From Saccoglossus kowalevskii (taxonomy: Eukaryota > Hemichordata > Enteropneusta > Harrimaniidae): a DNA stretch of 38,907 nucleotides. Numbering within the stretch: the stretch's first letter is position 1; every line of letters starts with the position of its first letter. The notes beneath the pieces are model-generated. The model searched no databases. It saw nothing but the letters and a program-made list of their open reading frames with translations, and was not told the origin of the DNA. Positions 9,801 through 19,029 of this stretch are shown piece by piece. The DNA is taken from the NCBI RefSeq assembly GCF_000003605.2, contig NW_003122914.1:1-38907 (forward strand), read 5' to 3'. Position numbers and translations under genes: made by a program.

Positions 9801-12687
9801 TAAGATCACACTGATTTCAACGTACGTAAGAGCACACTGATTTCAACGTACGTAAAATCACACTGATTTCAACGTATGTAAGATCCCTCTGATTTCAACG
9901 TACTAAGATCACACTGATTTCAACGTACGTAAGATCACACTGATTTCAACGTACGTAAGAGCACACTGATTTCAACGTACGTAAGAGCACACTGATTTCA
10001 ACGTACGTAAGAGAACACTGATTTCAACGTACGTAAAATCACACTGATTTCAATGTATGTAAGATCCCTCTGATTTCAACGTACGCAAGATCACACTGAT
10101 TTCAACGTACGTAAGATCACACTGATTTCAACGTACGTAAGATCACACTAATTTCAACGTACGTAAGATCACACTGATTTCAACGTACTGGAGATCACAC
10201 TGGCATTTCAACGTACGGGAGATCACACTGAGTGCGGCACATGTAATAAATGGACGGATGTTGTTATCTTTTAAAATAATTTTGTTTTAATTTTTTGTTT
10301 TATTTTCCCTATAACTTACCATGTTTGTCTCTATCGCATACCCAGGCTCGATAAGCTTTGTCTTTATTTTAATATTGGTTATGGAAATTATAAAACAAAA
10401 AATGTGGGATTGTTTTATAGTATGGGTTGTGTAACGGCGAAGCACGCCGGGAATGTGGGAGTTGTCTTATACTGTGAGTTCGAATGACGCACGGATTCTT
10501 GTGGGAGATGTCTCAACTTATTAGTTCCGGGTGAAGCACAAAATGGGGGAGACGTCTCAAATTAATATTTCGGGCGAAGCACTGAATGTGGGGGATATCA
10601 TAAATTATTAGATGGGATGAAGCATGGAATGTGAAATGCGGGCGTTGTCTTACAATATGACTTCCAATGAAGCAGTGAGTGTGGGAGATGTCTTAAATTA
10701 TTAGTTCGGGTGAAGCATGGAATGTGAAATGTGGGCGTTGTCTTATAATGTGACTTCCAATGAAGCACTGAGTGTGGGAGATGTCTTAAATTATTAGTTC
10801 GGGTGAAGCATGGAATGTGAAATGTGGGCGTTGTCTTATACTATGACTTCCAATGAAGCACGGATTGTGGTGAGATGTCTCAACTTATTAGTTCCGGGTG
10901 AAGCACAAAATGGGGGAGATGGCTCAAATTAATATTTCGGGCGAAGCACTAGGCTGAATGTGGGGTGTCTTAAATTATTAGTTTGGGTGAATCATGGAAT
11001 GTGAAATGTGGGAGTTTTCTCATATTTTCACTCTGTGTATAATTTCACTGGTCTGCTGCTTTATGACGTGTATTCAAATCACGTGACACTAATTGCAGAC
11101 TCATTGCTGTTAATTCGTAATAATAAAAATATTGACACTACTTATTTTCAATTGGATATGTTAATATAAAATAAACCAATAACAAAAATGTAAATACACA
11201 TACATGATACATATGAGTGAAAATATTTATGAAATATTGCAATAATGTATATAAACTTCACCTTATTCTCTGTACAAATGAAATAGAGATTTGATGTTAA
11301 ATCATCTTTCCGGCACTATTTAAAACAATATGACAATGAACCCGACTGAGGATGGCTTCTGATAAAACAAATGACAGACGTAAATGCCGTCATAATACAA
11401 ACAAATGAACACAGGATGTTCGCAGTAATAAACTTTGGACTTTTCAAACCGACGCCTATCACGCCCAACCGGAAACTCAGTGCGGGAAGCCTATAGTCTC
11501 GCATAACGGTCAATAATTCTGGTTTTCATTGCATTCATTGCAATATTTATGCTTTCAGTTTTATGTTCATATTACAAGTAAAACATTCGTTTCGAGCATG
11601 GTCGAGAAAGCAGTGAAAAATATACACATACGTCATTTAGGGAAATGGTGGAACGATGGCTCGCACTCCTTCATAGATGCGTACCGTAACAAGTCGAGAT
11701 TCAAATATGATTGTTTGTTTTAACACATTGGTGATAATAATGAGTCACCATAGCATGGACATTGTCTCCAAATGTATAAATCCAGAAATATAATCAACGA
11801 ACACAATGTTTGGAACAGTCTTGCTGTGAATTTTACATGTTAATATACACCAATAGACGTAGCAATACAAAGTACGCAAACACGCATGTGTAAACTACAA
11901 TGTTAGTATCTGCCTGGCGTCTGACGTCAGCATGCATTTAATGCATGATTACATATACCGTGACGTAAAGCCTTTTTACGCACTAATCTTTAAGTGGGTG
12001 ACAAGTGATATTGTCAAAGACAAAGTTATTACTAGTGCGTATCAGTACGCACACTTTCTTATCTTTACTTGCCAATGTCAAAGGCCGTACTCGCCGCGTA
12101 CTTGGTATGTTATCGGAACTTGCACACGAACTCGCTCCGGTTGCCCGGTCCGGTTGATGGTCTAGGTAGATCATTTGTTTAGTTTTGGTGGCCGGGTTAA
12201 AAATATCACACATACCATTTATCCCTTTGTATATGTAATATTTATTTCTCTGTACATATATACATTATACGTTACGTGCAGGGTTTTTATTTTTCTGTTT
12301 TGCTCGTTAATTGTGTGCAGCATATTTAGCACCCCGCACTCTAACCGCGTACACGCGCATACATATATAGAAATAATGGATCGTCAATTAGGTCAGCTAC
12401 ATCCAATTTAAACGTTTTAAATTCCCGCAAATCAATGCTGTGGTTGAGAAAACGCAATGTTTTGCCGTCACTGTCTTGGTTTTCATTTATTTTCAGGGGG
12501 CGTTTCTGTTTTATGACCTGCGTCGATGTAGTTGATCGACCTTGGGAATATACAGTGACAACGGGAAGCACAGTGATATAATGTACACAATTAACAAAAT
12601 GCTTACTTGTATCCTTGGGTCCAGTTCGTCATTCTCAATAAATCCTCCGTCGTTCATGGCACATTGTGAAATGTTAGTCTCTGTCAT
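6466..12687 (-). CDS. SH3BP5: SH3BP5 (Sab-like) Rab11 guanine-nucleotide exchange factor, complete 7-exon gene
   Basis: Joining 12607-12687, 9009-9071, 8295-8423, 7800-7964, 7489-7619, 7137-7399 and 6466-6881 (all minus) gives one open frame of 1248 bases, 415 residues plus stop. All introns are GT-AG and all splice phases agree. Family landmarks appear in order: ELDPRIQ (21-27), LNSSTDEIN (33-41), KARPYYEA (79-86), AEERLM then AWQEMLNH (136-143), KPYFEW (190-195), RLESISDEIH and GVGAE. The C-terminal tail is acidic and serine-rich. Human SH3BP5 (455 aa) and SH3BP5L (393 aa) share this layout. The family forms a long V-shaped coiled coil that loads GTP on Rab11 in endosomal recycling; vertebrate Sab also sits on mitochondria and binds JNK. 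ISDEIH and GVGAE match SH3BP5 better, while PYYEA matches SH3BP5L, so this is probably an ortholog predating that duplication. No JNK-docking motif was recognised. Confidence 0.95.
7137..7399 (-). CDS. SH3BP5: SH3BP5 coding exon 6 (residues 190-278)
   Basis: A 263-base exon that completes Lys190 and begins PYFEWRAEYTLRLEQQKQ, matching human KPYFELKAKYYVQLEQLKK. It continues through ALRRLESISDEIHDNR, the conserved end of the coiled coil, and GTRGVGVGAE, then enters the acidic tail. The acceptor is TTTACAG and the donor GTACGTAA, leaving one base of Ala278. The upstream intron is only 89 bases. Confidence 0.97.
7489..7619 (-). CDS. SH3BP5: SH3BP5 coding exon 5 (residues 147-190)
   Basis: A 131-base exon entering in phase 0 and leaving after two bases of the codon for Lys190. 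The acceptor is ATATATAG and the donor GTAAGTAG. It encodes the charged second coiled-coil arm, including FTEADAKVQQLSKKLTRNI, which matches human RMRQLEKKLKRAI. Confidence 0.95.
7800..7964 (-). CDS. SH3BP5: SH3BP5 coding exon 4 (residues 92-146)
   Basis: A 165-base phase 0 exon with acceptor AATTATAG and donor GTAAATTG. It encodes AQVEAQRAARKYQQAQEIH, then the hallmark TAWQEMLNHST near its end. TWQEMLNHAT or AWQEMLNHAT is nearly invariant in the family and makes the assignment secure. Confidence 0.96.
8295..8423 (-). CDS. SH3BP5: SH3BP5 coding exon 3 (residues 49-91)
   Basis: A 129-base phase 0 exon with acceptor TTTTTTACAG and donor GTGAGTAT. It encodes coiled-coil sequence containing LLAKKLGRCIRKARPYYEA, matching the KIGKAVEDSKPYWEARR and CIEKARPYYEARR segments of the vertebrate paralogs. 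Confidence 0.95.
9009..9071 (-). CDS. SH3BP5: SH3BP5 coding exon 2 (residues 28-48)
   Basis: A 63-base phase 0 exon between a CCACAG acceptor and a GTAAGTAT donor. It encodes the start of the coiled coil, including ELEILNSSTDEINKLENEYD, which aligns with human ELEKLNQSTDDINRRETELE. It is isolated by a 3.5-kb intron on its 5' side and a 585-base intron on its 3' side, so it would be easy to miss. Confidence 0.93.
9330..10231. repeat. 26-bp minisatellite with higher-order pattern in SH3BP5 intron 1
   Basis: About 34 copies of AACGTACGTAAGATCACACT GATTTC (26 bases). Each carries the self-complementary octamer ACGTACGT. Marker variants (GTATGTAAGATCC preceded by a GTAAAATCAC unit and a GAGCACAC unit) recur at 9588, 9874 and 10055. 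The first spacing, 286 bases, is exactly 11 units; the second, 181 bases, is about 7. Whole blocks of units were therefore duplicated. The array starts about 260 bases upstream of exon 2 in the direction of transcription. Confidence 0.95.
10425..11020. repeat. ~93-bp tandem repeat in SH3BP5 intron 1
   Basis: About six copies of a compound unit: TTAGTTCGGGTGAAGCATGG, AATGTGAAATGTGGGCGTTG, TCTTATA..., a TGACTTCCAATGAAGCA segment, then GAGTGTGGGAGATGTCTTAA. The clearest period is 93 bases (10701 to 10794). The unit itself contains two related halves, each with a GAAGCA motif followed by a TGTGGGAG-like motif, so it probably grew from a ~45-bp ancestor. Confidence 0.9.
11021..12606. other. 5' part of SH3BP5 intron 1, non-repetitive
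   Basis: Unique AT-rich intron sequence. Short frames on both strands (for example 11316-11513 minus and 11932-12165 plus) show no recognisable family. I see no convincing exon or RNA gene. Confidence 0.6.
12607..12687 (-). CDS. SH3BP5: SH3BP5 coding exon 1 (residues 1-27)
   Basis: The chosen start at 12687-12685 has A at -3. The frame is open further upstream without another ATG. A second in-frame ATG at 12657-12655 has the good context GCCATG and would remove ten residues. The exon ends ELDPRIQ, the family's N-terminal signature, directly before a GTAAGC donor in phase 0. The residues before that motif are poorly conserved in the family, so the start is less certain than the rest. Confidence 0.85.
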
Positions 12688-13400
12688 TGTCGATTTAATG
12701 TACACAACTCAGACGTCCCCATTCCTTCTAGGTCACCGATAATAGCCAAAGGTCGTTCCAGCGAAGGGACCCCTAGGTGCGTGATAATGCAACTGTACAA
12801 CGATAGCGTAGTAGGCAAATCGGTATCTATTTTTTTAATTATCACAATGAATCGGAAAATTGTATTTTCTTAAAGTGTTCTATCTCTGCAGAAACTAATT
12901 ACTTCTTGTAACAAACAAAGTAAAAACAAATGAATAGAGATATGTGACTACTGAGGGCGCAATCACAGGCTAGAAATGGCGGTACATGTACTTTCTACAT
13001 TCAAGAGCTCAGGGTGACGCTGATTATTGATTTTGGTAGGTTTATGTATTTGTTCTTGTTGTTCAAGTTTTATATTTCCATTTCTTCCTATCGTTACTGT
13101 ACCCGTGTATCTTTGTTGTTTTACTCCAAGAAAGTTTATCGACGAACACAAACGTGTCGAGAATGCAGACGACAATATTTGTGATTTGTGCATTGTCAAT
13201 GACACAGGCGCTCGGTACCTTTTGTAAATAATAATAGTAAATAAATAGTGAAAACAATTAATATCTCTCTCTATTCACCATGCCTGGCCTTTTTAATGAT
13301 GAGTGATGCTGGTATGACGTTTACTTGTAAATAAATCTTTACAAATTTTCCAAAGTCACCAATCAGATAAAGTGTCACGTAACACACTTAAAAATTCAGG
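12688..13400. other. Upstream flank of SH3BP5
   Basis: This is the probable 5' UTR and promoter area of SH3BP5 (transcribed leftward). No clear TATA box or CpG-rich island is visible, and the transcription start cannot be placed from sequence alone. Confidence 0.4.
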
Positions 13401-13439
13401 CTCATTTTTAACAAACCCAAAATTACTCCAGGTAATTTT

Positions 13440-13830
13440 GTTTGATAATTTCACAGGGTTCGTAGCGTTAGGAAAATCCTTTGAAAGTCTTTGGAGTTTT
13501 TGAGGTCTGGAAAGACTTTGAGTTGTCTTTAAATTACCGGAAAAATAAAAAAAAAAATATTTGAAAAGTCTTTATATTTCTTCATAGTTATTACCGTAAT
13601 TCATTTTTAGAAAGGCATGTATTCTCTGCATAGAGTCTTTTCTTTATAAAGTGTTTCTACCCCAGTTCCGACAAGTGTCGGCAGTGATTCCTATCCCCGC
13701 GCCCTTTTATCATGTTGGCCTGAATTAAGGGTCAAAATGTCTTGAAAAAATGCAAGATAGTTTGGGAAAAGGTCTGGGAAAAGTCTTGGAAATCATTTGG
13801 CTCTTGGTGCTATTGACCCTGTTTTAATGT
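13440..13830. repeat. Decayed dispersed repeat with AAAGTCTTTG motifs
   Basis: GAAAGTCTTTGGAGTTTTTG, GGTCTGGAAAGACTTTGAG, GGAAAAGTCTTGGAAATCAT and similar phrases recur across the stretch. Phrases of this kind are common in dispersed repeats of many animal genomes. No open frame or terminal repeats are visible. Confidence 0.4.
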
Positions 13831-14084
13831 GTGTACTATTACAATTTTAGTACATACGTATTTTCTCACAAAAAATATATACCCATCAAATTTTAATAAG
13901 AGAATGCATTTTACCTGGAATTTTTGTAACTTATGAGGGAATCCTAAATCAACACAACTGGGGATTTTTCAATATTATGGGTTGCCCACTGGGAACTTCA
14001 TTTGTATACGCTTTAAGATTGATTTTTTTTAATAACTTTTTCCCTGATAATTTTTAGTTTCTGTGTCGGATGAATTTGGATTTT

Positions 14085-16530
14085 GTCTGTCTGTCTCTAA
14101 TGCATCAGAGCCATTTTTTGGCATGCTTTGATTAATCACATTCAAACATAACAGAAAAACAATTGTATGATGACTTACATATGCACATCGATTTGCATTA
14201 CTATTTGATCAAATGTCTGTAAACGTGTCTGAAACAAGTTGGATTTCATTCCAATGAGTATCATACTTTACATTGGGTTACAGAACCACAGTGATACATA
14301 TATATTGTCATTCAAATGACGAACATTCAGTGATATTATTTAACACAGGGGGTAATTAAGGAACTGCATTTCAAAAAGATTTTTTATATACAGCGAAAAT
14401 TTATTCAACCTGACAATTCAAAATGAGCTGCATGTAGCATTTGGTTTTGTTTGATAATTTACTGAAACATAATTGAAAGCTTATCAAAGTTATAGCCGGT
14501 ATAATATTTTATTAATGAGAATCTGTCATGCAAGGGTTTAACATGTTTATCAACACCAAGTGACTAGTGTAACCTTATATAAATTCAGAGTAATCAACGT
14601 CAGTCATGTTTCTAATAATCATCTGTTAGATTGAATTACGTTTCCAGGGCCCCCTCCCTTTCCCTGCAATATAGATGCAGCCATGCAACCTTTGGTCAAA
14701 ATTAACTCCACTTCTGTAGCTCTCTTGGTTCATTGTAGTTCACTGTACTGGTCTCCATTTCTTGTCATTATTATAGCGTTATATCACTACATTTCATTTC
14801 CCGGCCTTGAAACCTGATGCAATAATTTTCATATCACGCCCACCATGTTTGACCATATTTATACAAATAAATTCCATTCATGAGTGAATAAATGAAAGTA
14901 AATAAAAAAAACAGTAGTTTGAATCTATTGCATTTATTTTGGGCTTGCCCATACCAAAATGAAAGGAAAGTCATAGTAATAGCAAAATGTCATTCGTCGA
15001 TGACGTCTTTGTGAATTTTCTGGCTGGCGACAGAACTTTCTGTAACGTATTAAAACAGACTACAGCTTGATGGTGCTGCATTTTATTATCTGCCATATTT
15101 ACCTGTAATTTTTTTCAATATTTGTTATGAAACAACATTTGACAATCACTGCATAATTTGCAAGTCAGAGTGTTAAACAGCAAAATTGAAACTCATTCTG
15201 TTGGTGAATTAGTGTCGGATGATAGTGTTACAGGGGATGTTGCATCTACTGTTGAATATGTAGAGGAGTAAGAGTCTGAACCAAGATGGTCATGGAGTGC
15301 CGATCAAGATAGCGGTTAGAGTGGGAACAAATTTAAACTGCATTGGTCAAAGATATGTTTGTGGGTAGAATGCAACCAGGATGAAAATCATGTTTTGTAT
15401 ATACTGTAGCACACATCCCAATGAAGATGAGTGTGTGTGATTGAATTGGCATGATATCGTATGATTACTGTCTGCACACTAGTTATATTATATATGCCTA
15501 GATAAATATCTGAAAAAACACAAACTTCTGTTTCTGTGTAGTTTATTATGCATTTGTAAAACAATAAATTCAACAATTTCGTACTTGGCTACTAAATTTT
15601 TCAGTTGGCCACCAACAATTCAAAGTTTGTTCGCAAATGGCCACTAGGATAAAAAAAAAAAATTTTGAGAACTGTTCTTTATTTAAGTTCCATCAATATA
15701 TACTCAGTGAAACAAAACAAAATACAAATCAATGTAAAGAGACATACTATATCAGCTTCATCATTACCCAATGACATTACGTAACTCAAGGTTCTGGAAT
15801 GCTTGTACCCATTTGCATGCATGCATCTCCACCTGTATCTTGGACATGCCTGGACTATTATTATTCAAATTTCACACATGCATCATACGTCTAATTGGGA
15901 GACATGCACATCGATTTGTTCCATGATCTGATTCAAGATTGACAAATGAGAACCATTTTTATGTTTAAAATTCATCAAAATCATTCCTGCTATTCCAGAA
16001 GCAGATCTCTATCATGAATAAATGGATTACATACATACATATTTAGATGCACATCATTTTGTTTTTCATATCTAATTTAAAATGGCTGACAGGAGATCTT
16101 TTTGTTATTAGAAATGCTGTACCTAAATGATACCTCTGACATGCTTTGGCCCATCAGGTTTAAACTTTACATACCCAATACATGTTTGACGATCAGATTC
16201 AAGATGGGCGAATAGCAACCATTTTGAATGTTAAAAATTTAGTAAAATCAAACATTTTTGCTATTCTGGAGCGAACTCTTGGGCGTTTATGGATGGATTT
16301 CAGGCAAAATTTGGCAAAAGTACATGTACATTAATTGGACATCAAGGGACCTTATGTACGTCATTCAAAATGATTGACTAGTAGCAATTTTGTTTTAATA
16401 AAAGCCGTTCAAGAGTTGTATGTATCTCTGACATGCCTTGACTGATCATATTCAAACTTTATTTCATATATGTCACACATACATGGCTGAATGGCAGTCA
16501 TTTTAATGTTACCAGTGTTATATTTTGATA
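14085..16530. repeat. Decayed repeat family with periodic ATGCCTTG...TTCAAAC motif
   Basis: The phrase GACATGCCTTGACTGATCAT ATTCAAAC and variants recur near 14127, 15847, 16139 and 16431; the last three are about 292 bases apart. They are accompanied by GACATGCACATCGATTTG and by A-rich 'AAAATGGCTGAC'-like phrases. The same vocabulary returns at 25170-25800 and 31360-31640. This looks like an old internally repetitive mobile element family, with no coding capacity here. Confidence 0.5.
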
Positions 16531-18020
16531 CACAAAAATGAAATTTTCTAATATGATACATACGTAACTGATTTGAAAGCATATTTCTTGATTCTAATCA
16601 GTGGTGCACCCTCTAGTTGTTCTGTGCAGTCATTGAATACAATATAAACATTGTGTTATTTGTGTGAATAAGAAACTCAATATCATACAGCAGCACCATA
16701 CATTGACTGATTCCTGTCTCAAATGTCATGGCATACCAAGTCACAAGAGACAGTAACTAGTAATGGGTACTGCATTCTGATTGGTCAATCACGTTCTCAT
16801 TCTTTGTTCTATTTCCCTTGATTTGCTATATCTGCATTACCCTCGTGGTCTTTTTATATATAAAGCAAGGTTTTCCTCTAGCTCTCAAAAGATGCAGAAA
16901 TATAAAACTGTTTCGTTTGTTATCACTTTGCACAAAAATAGTAAGAATTAATTGTCAGAACCACCTAAAGTATGAACTACGCAGGAGGAATGAATCCACT
17001 TTGGTTATCCCTTATTTGTTATGCTGTAAAATTAAGTATTAGTAAGGACTCATATGTAAAAAGTGTGATCAAGTCTCAGGTATATTAACTATGAGAACTA
17101 AATTTATTTAAACTAGAATGCTATACAGAAGTACAAATAATTGTCATTTTCGATAAAGACAGGCACTTTTCACAGATTTGATATTTCATGTCACGAGAAT
17201 GAAGAAAATGGATGTACACACTGGAGTGAGTGTTTCCTATGAAATTAATATATCTTAATAGCTCAATATTTTGCTCAGTGACATATGGTGAAAAAAGGTT
17301 ATATAATGTCTTACATGGTACTTTCTAGAAGTATTAAAAAATTGACAACATTTTTGAGAAGTTTTTATCAAGGAATGTGTTTTCTTTGTACTTGATAGAA
17401 ACCGCTCCTAAAATAACATTTTATGCATATTGTTTTACCATTTTTCTCAAAAACAGATTGACAGTGAATTAAAAAAATCACTTTCTGTTGACTAATACTG
17501 AAACGAATAAGTGTAGACAGATTTTGTTACGAAATATTGCTAATGCCATATGTGCTAAAAAGAATGGGAGTAGCATTCTACCTATATATAAAATATAATC
17601 CATGAGTACTCTTTACCAAAGCATTTATTCCTATGGAGTATTCCAGTTATGAGTTTATTAAGTCTATTTCACGAGCACTTTTTGTAATGGATTGTGTAAA
17701 TATGTCACTGTCTTCTCAGCCATCTTACTGTTTGAAAAAAGGCTCCCCATTCCTTAATTCACCTTCAGAGTGAGTTTTTAATACTGTACATTGCCAAGTG
17801 GTAACTATGGTACATATATATTTATATTCTTTCTTTAAACGTTTTTTTTTTTCTGAGTAAAGCTTAATATTAATAATAATTAAACAAATTCAACTGTTTA
17901 TAGTTCAAAATACATGTGATCTGCAGACCCAAGCATTTAAATGTCACGGGTGAGGTGTTAAATGCATCACATGCAGATAATGTTCAAATGTCTTAGTACT
18001 GTAGTTCATTAACCTTAATT
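16531..18020. other. AT-rich intergenic sequence
   Basis: No supported gene. The plus-strand frame at 16818-17042 has no recognisable domain and no splice or promoter support. Confidence 0.5.
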
Positions 18021-18033
18021 TTTTAATAGTCAT

Positions 18034-18060
18034 TAGAAGAAATTCACAAATTTCTTCTAG
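18034..18060. repeat. Short near-perfect palindrome
   Basis: TAGAAGAAATT and its reverse complement AATTTCTTCTA are separated by CACA. The palindrome lies just past the TGA of the minus-strand exon-like frame, where it could form a stem-loop in a 3' UTR. It may also be chance in AT-rich DNA. Confidence 0.5.
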
Positions 18061-18066
18061 TATGTA

Positions 18067-18303
18067 TCAAACCTGACCTAATTTAAGCTGAATTCTAATC
18101 TGATGAATCATAAAGTGAATAAACTTGACCCTGCCCGCCTGCCAGGCATCTGCAAGGTCAGGTGGAAAAATGTAACTGACAGTAGAACCCCAAGGTAAAA
18201 TTGATGGTTTGCCTTTAATGAATTTCACATTTCTGTGACCTTCTGGATGACTTTCAATTACTGTACATTTCTGATCTTTGTTGAAATTCAATGACTGGCT
18301 GTT
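18067..18303 (-). CDS. Isolated exon-like reading frame, unknown protein (possible terminal exon)
   Basis: After a possible acceptor (CTTCTACCAG, just above 18320) the minus strand stays open for about 80 codons. It encodes SQSLNFNKDQKCTVIESH, then GKPSILPWGSTVSYIFPP and DLADAWQAGRVKFIHFMIHQ, and ends KLGQV and TGA. Composition is balanced and includes Trp, Pro and Gly, unlike the AT-rich noise around it. Either it is a last exon (ATTAAA follows about 40 bases after the stop), or it splices out at CAG-GTTTGA. I do not recognise the protein and found no partner exon on this strand. It could be a piece of a decayed mobile element. The left boundary is the TGA; the right boundary is approximate. 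Confidence 0.4.
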   Translation of the reverse strand, partial: NSQSLNFNKDQKCTVIESHPEGHRNVKFIKGKPSILPWGSTVSYIFPPDLADAWQAGRVKFIHFMIHQIRIQLKLGQV

Positions 18304-18909
18304 CTCCTTTTTTGCTCTGGTAGAAGTATTTTACCGGTACCCTAGTTTTTCAGTCATGTAATTAATTATATAAATAGTATTGCAGTGATAGAATTATTTT
18401 CTGAAAAATAAACATTCCCATATTCAATTACTACCGGTAGTTTGATTATCAAAGTATAAAGATGGTGATTAAAAAAAAACATCGTAAGCAATTTGAATTC
18501 TGTCTGACTGATTTAGAGAAAATTACAGGAAATATGAAAACATTATAAAAAGCTGATGAGGTCAAAAATTAGAAAAGCAAAATATGGTGGGTTGCACAAT
18601 TTGGGTTATATAAAATCTTGTCAGTTAAAAATTAGTTAGTTAAAATTTAGATGAAAATATTAAACCTAGTTGGTTTTTAATAAATATTTATTTTGAAAAA
18701 TACAATTTTGATGTTACATTACACAGTTGCGAGTTAAAATCCAGTGTGTTTAAGTAGAAAATTGAGTTAAATATCTGGTTGGAAAAATTTGATGGGTTAA
18801 AATCTTATGCAATTAAATTTTAGAACAGGTTATAAATCTCTTAGTCACAGATTAATTGTCTTATACATACCTTTGTCCATGTAGTGTCACCAGTATCTAT
18901 AACTTCTTA

Positions 18910-19029
18910 ATGGAAACTCCAGGACCTTCCAATGACAACAAATGTTCAAAAGGTGATGTTTATGAGTTTATTGACTCACAAGAAACAGACAAAAAACATG
19001 TGACCAAGAAAAAACCTAAACAACTGAAG
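18910..19029 (+). CDS. Unknown coiled-coil gene, coding exon 1
   Basis: The exon runs 40 codons from ATG to a GTATGT donor in phase 0. The start context is weak (T at -3, G at +4). The frame stays open upstream to about 18856 without another ATG, so this may be an internal exon of a longer gene. Encoded residues are rich in Lys, Asp and Ser. Confidence 0.6.

Noticed and set aside
3127-10231. Regular short repeats resembling a CRISPR array
   Set aside because: Units are contiguous with no unique spacers and lie in an intron-bearing animal genome; they are minisatellites.
11316-11513. 65-codon minus-strand frame with a hydrophobic stretch inside SH3BP5 intron 1
   Set aside because: No recognisable family, no convincing splice sites and no similarity to SH3BP5. 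A hydrophobic stretch is common in AT-rich noise.
13666-13680. CCGACAAGTGTCGG short palindrome
   Set aside because: Six-base arms in a single place with no associated element; expected by chance in a window of this size.
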